NCBI RefSeq assembly: GCF_000346465.2
Contig: NC_034009.1
Coordinates: 36,944,844-37,008,843, forward strand
From: Prunus persica
Lineage: Eukaryota > Streptophyta > Magnoliopsida > Rosales > Rosaceae
Length of the DNA: 64,000 nucleotides
Direction of reading: 5' to 3'
A model generated the notes under the pieces. The model was not told the origin of the DNA and made no database searches. It was given only the letters and a program-made list of their open reading frames with translations. The number at the start of each line of letters is the position of its first letter. The first letter of the stretch is position 1. Positions 47,173 to 58,837 of this stretch are shown piece by piece. The translations under genes and the position numbers were made by a program.

Positions 47173-47322
47173 ATGGAATATGTCGGCCATTTTTGGATTT
47201 ATCTTCAAGATACATCAACGTGGCGGCCGTGCCCGGACGACAGACTAGCAGCCAAGTACGAAACTAATCTATCTTTATGCCCTCTATCTGTTTGTATATA
47301 TTTCCCTGTGAATATAATATGA
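47173..47322 (+). CDS. Upstream ORF in the ERF leader
   Basis: A 49-codon frame begins MEYVGHFWIYLQDTSTW and ends before the ERF start, about 155 bp upstream of it, in a stretch that looks like transcribed leader (purine-rich GAGAGA sequence just before it). If it is in the mRNA, it could reduce ERF translation. A GT at 47256-47257 could also be a splice donor, in which case the peptide is shorter or part of a longer leader. I do not recognise a conserved family. Confidence 0.4.
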   Translation: MEYVGHFWIYLQDTSTWRPCPDDRLAAKYETNLSLCPLSVCIYFPVNII

Positions 47323-47477
47323 CCTTTGCTCTCAGGAATTGCAAGAGTTTTCTGATTATTTTCATTTGGTTTTTTTCGTTTTTGTGTTTTAGGATTATTT
47401 AGTTTCTAAAGCAACCACAACAGCAGCAGATTAAAAGGGTTTTGATTAATATTAGGTAGCTTCTAACTTTTCTCGGG

Positions 47478-48005
47478 ATGGAAGGAGAGTATTGTTGTTC
47501 TTCATCTTCTTCGTCTTCAACAACCACAACAACAAGCATAGAGAAGCGCAAGCAGAGGCAAAACCAGCAGCAACAGCAACAAGTAGGAGGCAACCATGAT
47601 CATCGTCATCAAGAAAAGCAATACAGAGGGATACGGATGAGGAAGTGGGGGAAGTGGGTGGCTGAGATTAGAGAACCCAACAAGAGGTCTCGAATCTGGC
47701 TTGGTTCTTACACGACGCCGGTTGCCGCCGCCCGAGCATACGACACCGCCGTTTTCTACCTCAGAGGCCCTTCTGCGCGCCTCAACTTCCCGGAACTTGT
47801 GTTCCAAGAAGACGGCCAGCAGCTACACGACATGTCGGCGGCTTCGATACGAAAGAAGGCTACGGAGGTTGGGGCCAAGGTCGACGCCGTCGAAACTGCT
47901 CACCGCTCACCAATATCGCAGTCGAAAACGACGTCGAGCCTGGTGAATTCCCAGAAGCCTGATTTAAATAAGTATCCCGACCCAGAAAACTCTGATGAAA
48001 ATTAA
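47478..48005 (+). CDS. AP2/ERF transcription factor, DREB A-5-like, with EAR motif
   Basis: This intronless gene encodes 175 aa. A Ser/Thr-rich and Gln-rich N terminus precedes one AP2 domain at residues 48-105 ([19 protein letters not shown]...RLNFP). It has the Val and Glu typical of DREB rather than ERF binding preference, and the [20 protein letters not shown] block of the ERF008/010/011 group. Near the C terminus, DLNKYP (162-167) fits the DLNxxP form of the EAR repression motif, which recruits TOPLESS/SAP18-type corepressors. It is therefore probably a nuclear repressor binding DRE/GCC-like elements, perhaps in stress responses. Simple repeats encode the Ser, Thr and Gln runs. The start is the first Met after a leader with in-frame stops. 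Confidence 0.93.
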   Translation: MEGEYCCSSSSSSSTTTTTSIEKRKQRQNQQQQQQVGGNHDHRHQEKQYRGIRMRKWGKWVAEIREPNKRSRIWLGSYTTPVAAARAYDTAVFYLRGPSARLNFPELVFQEDGQQLHDMSAASIRKKATEVGAKVDAVETAHRSPISQSKTTSSLVNSQKPDLNKYPDPENSDEN

Positions 48006-50905
48006 TTGAAAAAAAAGAGGTCTTTAGAGAGATATGAGGCTGATCGATCACCAACTGTTTATATTATTTTCCTAATTTCTGGCTCTCTTTTTTTTCTTTT
48101 TTCTTTTTTCTTTTGAGTTCTTATATTTATATATTTATATTCATGATCTTAGTTTATCATCACTAAGCTAGTCTACGTGTGAAATAAGTGAAAATATAGA
48201 GAAAATAGAGAGACGAGAAAGGTATTATTGGGTCTGTTCAGAGAACAGAATCAAAAGGGTTCTGTTTGATTGGTATAGTTTCTCTTTCTCTTAAATTGTA
48301 ACATCAACAACAAACCAGCTGAAGAGCAAAAGTTCTTAGTTACTGGTCATCAAGGATGACAAGGAGTTCAAATTCATTTCAGTATTTGCTTTCTTGAGTT
48401 TTTCCACTCTTGATTTTTATGGTTTGCGCAATCAAGTTATTTTGATATGTTATCTTGCCCAGAAGACAAGGTGGTGTTACTGTAACACGCAATAATTTTT
48501 CCTTCTCATTTGGGTTTAGAGAAGAAATTTGTTAGGTGTGGATACAGTGGCTAGGCCTAGAAGGGTCATTGGCTTGAGGCTAGTGCAGCTTGCTTTGCTA
48601 GGGCAATTGGGGTTTTGGGCCCCCCAAATTTTACCAAGAGAAACAAAACAGAAAGAAAGAAAGCAACATTGGTGTGGCCTACGTTTGGTTACTGTACTGG
48701 TACGATCTTGTTGAGTTGCCAAACAAAAAACACAAGTAGATAAGGAGATAAGGAGGAGTTGGGGCACCAAGAAGAAGAGCTGCTTGGTGATGACGTGCTT
48801 GTGGTGTGAAGTATGATGAAGGAGAAAGCAAGATGGTCCTCCTCAATCAAATAGGTTGTCCCTGTCATTAGACTCACACACTCCATATTTTGGTGGAAGC
48901 TTACGACAGTGTGTGTGTGTGTGTTTTTTTTTGTTTTTTTTAATTTTTCTGATGATGATGATGGATGATGGACGGTGGACGGTGAGCCCTTTCTTTTTTT
49001 CTTGTTTTGTATTAGAGGTGATTAATGAATAATTAGTAATATATTAATCTTCGACTGTGATCTGTATGGAGACCAAATTAAAACTGAGTTTATGATACGT
49101 GTGGGACGATTCTATTTTCTCTTTTGTTGCCAAAATCTGCGGCTGCCCAATTGTCTTGTAATCAAAATTTGACTTTTTCTCTTTGTTTTAATTTCTTATT
49201 GGAATAAAATTAATTTACGGTATTTATGGATCTTGCAGGGCTTGTTATAGTTTCCCTTCATCTTGATTATAAATCTGCTTTGATTGTCTTTTTGCCAAAT
49301 GATTAAATCGTACTTACTATATTAAACCTGAAATATAAATCTCATGAAGCGTATGACTTCCAAGAAATCTCCGTAACCTTCAACATTCTTTCTTTGAAGT
49401 TACCATATGACTTTTGTACTTTATTAAAATCAAAGTTCACTAGTTTTTTTAATCCACAGATGCTTTTGTGGGTAATTATCTATTGGCGGTGGGATGTCTT
49501 AGTCAAAAGATTTGACAGAAATACTACTATCAAAAGTTCATGAGCTCTAAACTAGCGTAATTTTCGCTTCAAGTAACCCGATGAAGTGGGGGGAAATTTT
49601 TTTATTATGTTGTCAAATTCTCAATCTAAATTATTGATTAGATGAATTATTGTCTTAACACACGTAATGTTAAATTGGCAGGCATGTAAAATTACCGAAA
49701 AATTAGTTCCTGCAAGAATATTTTTAAACTGGTAATGCCAAGTTCTGCTTAAACCTGATTATAGTTGTCTTTAAGCCTATGTCTTTTATAATATCTTATC
49801 TTTCCTTCTCCATTCGAAATGCCTCACCACATAATAACTTGACTTTATAGAAAAGGGGCATTTCGGTGGCGTGTGTAGCCAGATGACAGGGTCTCCTTTA
49901 CAGATAAACATGCACTTTTTGATTCATAAAACCACATTTCTATATAGAAAAGCTCAGTTTGCTTCTCAATCAAAACAACACCATTGTATCCAAAACAAAT
50001 ATCTTTAAAACCATGACAGAATGAAAGAATGGTGGTTTAAGAATTTCTTCAAACCCTAATCACTCTGGAATTTCTGGTTTATTAACTCAAGACATGAACC
50101 TTCCTTCACAAGTAAAAGCCAAACCCAATCGAATCCCAAAGATATTGAGATCTTTTGTTGGATGAAGTACTTCAGCTATGTGGCAAAAAGAAGATAACGC
50201 TTTCCCACCAACAAAAGCTAAGACTAAGAGGATCATATAATAATATTCATTTGGCCTTCAACAAGTCTAGACTTGTCCAAAGTCCAAACAAAATCTCACA
50301 GCCTTATGTCCAATCCAATCCAAGGATTAAGTGATTGAGAGATAAGTGTGTTTCCTATCTGTGGTGTTGGATATCTTTTTTAACTGTCACAAGGAAAAGT
50401 GAAAAAGAAAGCTGCAATTTGCCATTTTTTATCCAAAATGTTGCAGTCAAAATATAGCCCTCCTCATCACCTGAAATATACAAAGGGCCAGTTTTTGAGC
50501 ATTGACTCTTTTTTTTTTTTTTTTTCTTTTTTTTAAAAATAAAATGTCACAGCAATCCATCCTCACAATAATGCAAGCTAGCAAGCTACAAGACAGAAGT
50601 TCAGAAGCAGCAGAAAGATCTGAATACAGAAAATGACCCCCAAGAGAGTGACAGAAACTTAGTGCCAAACCTTGAACACACTAGAACTCGAAAGAATCAG
50701 CATATGCCTGTTCCTGTCAACTTCTCCTTAACATCCAAGGCAATCAATACACAACAAACTGACAAAACCAAGTATAAGGACACACCATCTGTTTTGAGGT
50801 ATTTTCATCTTCAAGATTTCACGGTGGAGCTTTGCCCAAGAGCAGTTCAAAATTCCATGGGTGCATGAAAACATTAATTACGTACAAGGACTTTTCTATA
50901 AGAAA
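48006..50905. other. Downstream region of ERF gene, no gene found
   Basis: This holds the ERF 3' untranslated region and AT-rich spacer with GT (48910), GAT (48951) and T-rich runs. No domain-bearing frame was found on either strand. Confidence 0.55.
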
Positions 50906-51001
50906 GGAACATTTTTTTTATTAATGCGTGTCATCCTTGTGTAGGGACCATGCTAATCTTTTTTGTATTGTTCCAATTTTATGGAATGTACCGGAGAGAA
51001 C
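50906..51001 (-). pseudogene. U6 snRNA pseudogene
   Basis: On the minus strand the blocks CATAAAATTGGAACAATACA, AAGATTAGCATGG and CAAGGATGACACGCA match plant U6 snRNA in order and spacing, and the weaker 5' end also lines up. The essential ACAGAGA box reads ACAAAAA. There is no terminal T run, and I see no upstream sequence element or TATA box at the usual distances. It is a degenerate, nonfunctional copy. Confidence 0.85.
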
Positions 51002-54000
51002 TTCTATAGGATAATATTAAACGGGCCCTAAAGAAGTAAAGATGAAAATGGCAGAAAAATAAAATTGGATAGTGGAAAGCAGTTAGCCATTAGCTGTGAA
51101 CTGATGAGCAGTGTCCACAGCAGAATCAGAATATCATATAAATTCGGTGTTGTTTTTTTCTTTTTTTTTGAAGCCTCAATTGTTGTTTGCCACTCAAATG
51201 TGTGTCTGGATAGATAGTGGATGGCGAATCAAAGAATCCTGAGACGAGACAAGGCACCTTGTCATCCTAGCTAGCTGACCAAATTTTGTTAATTTACAGA
51301 AAACTTTGACATGATCTTTAAATCACTGAGAGCCAAGCCATTATTTTATTTCATGTTCAACATGTAAAACGGAAAAATCAAGATTATCGTGGACATATTA
51401 GCTAGGGTGCACATGATTCAATTCCCAAAAGTAAAATGCAGAAACATTGCATGTGTGCCATAATTTGTAGTAGCAGTCAATGTACGTAACAAATTTAAAC
51501 ACCATGAATTTGTCTACAGCCAGCAAAATTAGACTTTGAATAAATATCCATACCCATAAACCAATCATCATCATCATCACACGGCTCTAGTTCACGTGTT
51601 GGTTGAATGAAAAGCATTAGACACAATTAAATTATTACAGCAAAAAATAAATAAATAATTGAAAACGGGTGTAGGCCTGGAGGCTATCGACCCAACAAAA
51701 CAACTGAGAATATTCGATGCCCAAATGAACTCCAAGACAAGACCCCCCACATAATTCTCACTGTATCCAACATTAAGTATTTCATGATTTGGGCCTTGCA
51801 TTGGTTCTTCATTAATTCCATCTTAAGACAAGTCCTTGCAAACCTCAACATACTGTAAGTCTGTAACTAAACAAAGTTTCTTATAGAAAGAGAAAAAAGG
51901 TAGAATTCATTGTGGGTTTGGTAAGTTTCGTGTACTTTGTTTCATATGGTTCGATTGTTCGCTTCATAGGCTCCGGATTTTTGCATCATTATGTTCATAG
52001 AGTCCAATTTTTTATTCGTTTTCTTCATTGGGTTGAAATTTTAGTTTTATTAGGTTCAGTTTTGCTATGCAGTGTAAAAAACTATTGGTCGACCAAAACA
52101 AGAATGTCAAAGACTATTGCTGGTGCAAGTGAGCAGCTCCATTCATTCAACTAATGGACGAGGGGGCACGTGGCATTTGTAGGACGTCTAATTGGACATT
52201 GATTTCAGACGCTTTAAGAAAAGAGTGTGACAGCTGCACAGTCGCATATGGAGTCTCCAAGGAGAAGAAGAAGATGACAGAGAAAGAGACTTTTTACAAG
52301 ACACAGAGAGAGAGAGAGAGCTGTCAAAATATTAACTATCTTCGAGAGTTTGTGCAAAACACCAACACCGCAAAGCTAGCAGAGAAAAAGAAAGAGAAAG
52401 TAAGAGAGGTTAAAAAACAAACCCGATGGAAGAAAAAGAAAAAGGGGGAGGGAAAAAAGAATATATGAAGAAAAGTTTGTATAGTGAGGATCTTTCAGTG
52501 CCATCAATTCAATTAATTGTGTTTGGACTGTCATCCATTTACTTCTCCCTCCCCCATACAAAACTCACTTTCCCTACACATTTGCACCCACTTTCCCTTA
52601 CATGGTACGACCATTCTCACCATGCGATCATGTTCTTCATCCCACCCCCCTCAACTTTCTTTCTTCTTTCTCTCTTGAGAGAAAAATTTATATAATATAT
52701 ATATATTTTGAAAAAGATAAAGGAGTATGAAAAAGAAACACTGCAGATCCATAAAGTCATGAGCTCAGTGTGTATAAAGATGCCCCCCATCTAAATCTAG
52801 TTGGGAATATATTTCAATCTCAACAATGATGGCTTCTCCAATTCTCACTTTATTTGGCATAATAGAGATAGAGAGAGAGAGAGTGGAAGGTTTAGTCAGT
52901 GACATTTGCATCGATCACAACAATCCCTTTCCATCAATTTCCAAGTTAAAAAGGCTTCCAACCCTAGATGAGGAATAGAAAATCTAAAAGTCATTAAGCA
53001 GAAAAGTAGCTGACACATGACCTTTATCTATCACTACTCTACGACTCCATGTACATAAAATTTGAAGATAACAAAGATAAAAACGAAAACAAAGCAAAAG
53101 GAAAGGAAAGGGTATAAACAAAAAAAAAATGTAGTTAATAAACCAAACTATTAATGCCTTCCTCTAAAGGTTAAGGGAAATTAACATACGAATGCATGAC
53201 AACCGTACTAATATATTGATATATAAATAACTATTAACTGTTTATGCATTCATTTGTGAGCAACCCGTTCATAGAAGAGTCAAAATAGGGAGGAAAGAGT
53301 TTTGATTTTAAAGCTACAGTTTGGTTTTTAGTGTGAGAGTAGAGGGAGTGAGAAATAAACAAGAGATTGATGGGAGTTGAATGTGGTCCATTGACACGTG
53401 CAAATGATGGCATTGTCTTGGCTAATGATGGATTCCCACCGCTTCTTCCACTGCGTGGGTTCCCACTCCTATCATGCCACCCAACTTCATCACCCCAATT
53501 TGTTTGCATCTCCTCTTTTTCTTTGACCGACAAAATAACCCTTCAAATCAAATTATTTATATCAATCTTGTGCTACTTAATTAATTAGCAAAGTCATGAT
53601 CCTCTTCCGATTCCTATGGCCATCTGATCTGATCAGTATATGTTTTCATGAATTGGGATGTCCGCAGATCATAATAATAATAGATAATAGTAATAATGCT
53701 TGATTGGATGTGACATTTTTGGCCAATATCAATGAGCATCATGCATCCTGCTGGCCCTTCATTTGGTAATTCAAAGAAAAGCTTTCGAGATAGTCGTTAA
53801 AAATAAGGCCAATCGTATGTTTGTTGGGAAACATTATCTAAGCTATGTGTTCAATTTCTTTGCTTCTTCAAACGTAAGGCCCACAAATAATTCAAATTAT
53901 TAGCTTGACAAGTTTGAAGGGGAAATGTCCTAATCCTGTGTTAACTAATTTCTTAGCTTAAAAATATCTGCAGCAGGAGGGTAAAATTTAAAAGGTTTAA

Positions 54001-55725
54001 TGAGTGGTCCTTGTTACTTGCATGCATGTAATTATCTAAAGCAACCTTAAAAATAGTAATTTTTGGTTTTATGGATCGACATAGAACGGGTTAGGTGCAG
54101 AATGATGGACACCTACCTAAGTAGGAAGTAGGAAGTAGGAGCAGATTTATGTTAAGTGAGGAAATTATTTATGTTGTCGTGATTGAAGGGAGCTGATAGG
54201 ATGTAATGATACAAGAAATTTATATATATTTATGCTTACGTGTGAGTCATGTGTAGCTAATAGCCATTAGCTATTAGATTATTAGCTCATAATCTTTTAA
54301 TTAATTTCAACGATGGTATGATTATCGCACGCATATACGTCAAAGTAGAATGACAAGTGTCCAATGAAATTACAAGTAATTGGTCACCTCACCTTTCAAA
54401 AACGATCTTCCACTTGTGGGAGTATCCAATTTTCATTTTTCACCATGCAAAAGTACACGCAAACTTACCTCTTCTGTCACTCTTATTGTACAAGTAAATA
54501 TTCCTACCTAGCTTACATAATTCAATTTTGTTTTCATCAAATCAAAAACCAGAGGGTCAGGCTCACTGTCCCCTGACAAGGGCTAATTACAACTAGTCCC
54601 TAAATAAATAAATAAATAAATTTTTTAATGTAACAAAAAAAACCAGTGCATCTTGATTTTTCATATAACTTACTAATTATAGTCATTAATAATGTAATTT
54701 TTGACTTTTTACTCTCTAGAGCATTGTACTTAATTCAAAAATAACAGTTTAACACATTCACTGAATAATAGTCACTACTGCCAAAATATTTTCAAGGTAA
54801 TGGCATTCCAGATTGCTAATGTATATCATTAAAGATAAAGTCATTCAATCATATATATTATATTGATGTTGATTATAATATTATAGTATCATGTCTTAAA
54901 CATAAATCTTTCCAACTGTCCGATGTATATCGGATAGTACACTTTAAACAGGGTGTTTGCTTTCATGCAACGAACGGGGATATCACTTTTTGCTATATTC
55001 TTGCTTAAACTCCTAAGATAAAATTTTCACATTTTATGGTATTAATGGCCGGAAATAGCAAAACAGTATTATCCATATTGTAAGTAAGTTTTTCAGCTTA
55101 ATTCCATTTTTCTAAAAATCTATCTAGAAACCCTTCCATAAAAGGAAAACGATTTCTTGAGCAATTATAATGCCTTTGTTGTATCGGAAGGAACATCTGG
55201 CAATTTCTACCTAGCACGACTTTGAGGAGCGATAAGAAATTTAATAATAAAACAATTAGTTCATGCAATGAAACTGTCGTATGTTGGAGAATGGCTAAAG
55301 TGCAGATTTGGTTGAGATTTGTTGTCCATGTTAAAGTCCACCACGAGTTCACAACAACGAAATTAGCTGGTCCGCAAATTAAACCGAACATGGTAGCTTA
55401 AAGTTTTTTTGATAACCTAGTAGTAACTATTAAAGTTAATTTGTCCATATTTATAACCCAGAAACAAAATGTCACACGTATAGATAAAGCACAGTAAAAC
55501 AAGTGTTGCATTACTCACAGGAAATGTGAATGTGAATGTTAAAACTACAGAAATTTCATGCTGTTTTGAGTTTTGCAGTGAAATTTTGTTTCAATTTTAG
55601 TGTTGCTTTTGAATTGCACATAATGATGCAGCTTTTGGCAAATAGAAGCTGGGTAATTACCATAAGGGGGAAATCAGCTTAACTAATTACCTCCAAGCTG
55701 ATTCAACCAAGACTTTTACTTCAAA

Positions 55726-55756
55726 TTTATATATATATATATATATATATATAAAT
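55726..55756. repeat. (TA)n microsatellite
   Basis: This is about 14 TA units. Confidence 0.9.
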
Positions 55757-56592
55757 TAATAAAAAAACAGAAAGAAAATTCTTCACACATAGTCTAATTA
55801 AGGTTGGGAGATAAGGGAAGAGTGTCACATCATGCAACCGATCTTGGCACATGAACCCTAATTTATAGGGGATTAAGAAAGATTTTGTCGACATCGGTGC
55901 ATAAAATTAAGATAATATTATTTGTCTTGCTCATGCTAATGCATGCCTCATTGTCATTGCCTTTAATTTCAATAATATATATCCACATTCACATTTGGTA
56001 TTGTTTCTAATACCAGCTTAGCTTAAGGGTACGAACTGACTTTTACTAACCTAATTCCATGAACAATAGTGTTTTTTTGTTTTCTTTTTTGTTTTTTTAT
56101 GAACAAGAGTTGAATATTCTCTGCAGTCGTTGTGCTTTTGCAGAGCAGTGACACTGACACAGTTCATGGTAAATCTTTTTTCTGGAGAAGAATGGCTTCC
56201 ACGACGTACGCGTGTTGTTCCAAATCCACATAATTAAAGCACTGCAAATTATGTCTCTGAAGCATATTCATTCATACAAGAAAGAAACTAGATTTCATTC
56301 ACAAATTCCGTACTTTTTGGGCCCTCATGCAACATCAAATTAATGGAACTTCGTCTCAACCGCATGCACACGCAGGTGTCTGTGATCATGATTCTTGACT
56401 GTACACGTGTAATGTGTTCCTAGCTGAATCAAGCATATCTCTGCCCAATCGACCACACGTGTAATGCTCAATTACCTACTCTCCAACAATTAACTGTGTG
56501 CCTGATTGACCGCAGTAATTAACTAGACCCCCCCTGCCTGTAAAGCCAGTTAATCAATTTTACCCTAAACTCATCATTCTATGCTGGACTGG

Positions 56593-56598
<6 letters not shown>

Positions 56599-56628
<30 letters not shown>
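56599..56628. repeat. (TA)n microsatellite
   Basis: This is about 14 TA units. Confidence 0.9.
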
Positions 56629-56630
<2 letters not shown>

Positions 56631-57539
56631 TTAAGATATATATCAGAAAAGAGGTCTATGCGTAAAAAGGATAGGTTATTGGTTAATCCGACAACCGAGC
56701 CCTTATGTATTGAGATACTCACCTAATTTTCTAGATCTTGTTCTTTCATCAATAAAATTTTATCGCTTTGATTATTAAAAACAAATCGTATAGATATATA
56801 AATATATTTATACAGGAAATGTTCCTCCCTCCTATTGGCTTTGGCGGTGTCAAGGTATTGGCAAACAAAAATTGAATTTGGGCAGAAAGTGGGGCTGGGA
56901 ACTTGTGAGGGTTTTTTTATTTATACAATTTGGGAAAATGGAACTACGTACAGTTCCCAAAAGAAAGAGCCAAAAGGATATACTGGCTATTTGGCTGTGG
57001 CTTGGCATGCAGTGAGTCAGATAGGGATAAGATTGGTTAGGTTGGAGTCGTGTGTAAGTTTTTTCAACGTTGTATACGACTAAAAGAGTGAAAATTAAGA
57101 CTTAGATACGACGGCATTCATTCATATTGAGTTCAGTTGTTTTGGTTATATTTGTTTATATGATATGTCGTATCTTGAAATTTGAAAAGCAAAGGGCATG
57201 CAAATGGCAAAAGGGCAAATGGCAAAAGGGCAAAGGCTAGTTCCCATTTTCAAGTTTTGGGATTGGAGGAATCTTTTTTCTTTATATTATTATTCTCCTC
57301 CCTCTTATGAGACCCCTCGCTTTATAGTGAAAAAAAGCTGGAGAGAGAGCCAAAGAGGCCACCGAAAAGCATGGACACCTTATCATGAAAGCAAGAAAAA
57401 AACGACCCGATTTGACGGGCCAACCCAAACGCACATACACAGCTTTGCTACACACCCACACGCTCATAGCTAGCTAACCTTTCACATACTCATACTCTCA
57501 TCTCTCATACATATTGTTGCTTTGCTTGCCCTATTAATT

Positions 57540-57770
57540 ATTGTCTCTCTCTCTTTCTCTCTGCTTTCTCTTTTTCATATTTTTTTAGTGTGGAAAATCC
57601 CAAGTCAACCGCACCTCATCATTTGGTCTCGCTTGTTCCAAGCACCACCTCATTTCCCACTTTGTCACCTTTAATTCTCTGATATCATGAGCTTCTGTGT
57701 CTGTGTTCGGCCCTCCCTTATATAATTGCTGCTTTACCTCTATCATTCAGCCCACTACCACCCACCACAT
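57540..57770 (+). promoter_or_regulatory. WOX4 proximal promoter
   Basis: A CT-rich tract (57541-57575) precedes TTATATAATTG at 57718-57727, the best TATA-box candidate. If it is used, transcription would start near 57750, leaving a very short leader before the ATG at 57771. Confidence 0.45.
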
Positions 57771-58837
57771 ATGGGAATAAGCAGCATGAAGGTGCACCAG
57801 TTCGCACGTGGACTCTGGGAACACGAACCCTCCCTCACTCTTGGCTGCACCAAACGCCTACGCCCTCTCGCTCCCAAACTGGCCAACACCACCGCAGGCG
57901 ACACCACTACCACTGCCCTTGCTCCTTTCGACCTCAAGAGCTTCATCAGACCTGAAAGTGGCCCTAGAAAACTAGGATCCTCTGATCATCAGGAGAAGAA
58001 AGATTCCCCCCACCCCCAGGTATGCTAAATTTTTCTTGCAAGCATACATTACTTCCATGTCCACAACACGTTAACTTATAACCAAACATCTAATTGTCAT
58101 ACTGTAAATTTAGCGAACGCATTTGAATAATTATCAATATTTTTAATTTATAGTCTGACAACATAGTACATCGTACATCGATCTCTCTAACGGTAATTCT
58201 AATAATTATAACATGTGTACTCAAGTATGATGGACATTATTAAACAAAAAAAGTAAATGGTTTCAACGAATAATTATTAAGAAAAAGTATTGATGGTGCA
58301 GGTGGAGACGCACCCAGGAGGGACGCGTTGGAACCCAACGCAAGAACAGATAGGAATACTAGAAATGCTGTATAGGGGAGGCATGCGCACTCCTAATGCA
58401 CAACAAATAGAACAAATAACAGCTCAGCTTGGCAAGTACGGCAAGATAGAGGGCAAGAATGTGTTTTACTGGTTCCAAAACCACAAAGCACGCGAGAGGC
58501 AGAAGCAAAAACGCAACAGCCTCGGCCTCAGCCATTCTCCCAGAACACCAACTCCTGTAATTACCAACGTAAGTTGCACTATACTTAGTTACAAAGTTAA
58601 GCCGGTTTTCTTCTTCTTTTTCTTGGTTGTTTTTTAAATTTTCTACATATATTTTTGTTGCAGCTGGGAGAAGTAGTAGGGGAAAGAGAGGAAGATAGTC
58701 CGTACAAGAGAAAGTGTAGGAGCTGGGGATTTGATTGCTCGGTAGAAGATAGTGTAGTTTGTAAGGCGGACGAAGTCGTGGAGGGAGGTAGAGGTAGAAC
58801 TTTGGAGCTCTTCCCATTACATCCGGAAGGGAGATGA
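57771..58837 (+). CDS. WOX4: WUSCHEL-related homeobox 4
   Basis: WOX4 is a nuclear transcription factor that maintains vascular cambium stem cells downstream of the CLE41/TDIF-PXY signal in Arabidopsis. The exons are 57771-58019, 58302-58568 and 58664-58837, all phase 0, giving 229 aa. The N terminus ([19 protein letters not shown], then [10 protein letters not shown] and [10 protein letters not shown]) is the WOX4 signature. The WUS-type homeodomain occupies about residues 88-155 ([19 protein letters not shown] ... [19 protein letters not shown]). The tail has [10 protein letters not shown] and ends in the WUS box [12 protein letters not shown]. Two Met codons are possible, 57771 (MGISSMKV) and 57786 (MKV). 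I chose the first because some relatives start with MG, with modest confidence. Confidence 0.96.

Larger units (their letters stand above)
51002..57500. other. Long gene-poor region upstream of WOX4
   Basis: This 6.5 kb has no recognisable coding gene. It contains GA, TA and GATA-like simple repeats (52308-52320, 52862-52882, 55726-55756, 56599-56628), a GGAAGTA triplication (54121-54140), a small TAGCTAATAGCC hairpin near 54252, and a direct repeat of GGCAAAAGGGCAAAT at 57202-57232. The minus-strand frame at 55098-55391 has no convincing domain. It may include distal WOX4 control sequence. Confidence 0.5.

Noticed and set aside
50906..51001. Functional U6 snRNA gene
   Set aside because: The ACAGAGA box is mutated, and promoter elements and the terminal T run are missing.
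52154..52695. Overlapping Lys/Glu-rich frames
   Set aside because: They are produced by GA-rich simple sequence and show no protein family features.
55098..55391. 97-codon minus-strand frame
   Set aside because: I compared it with reverse transcriptase and RNase H-like proteins and saw no conserved motif. Adjacent frames do not continue it.
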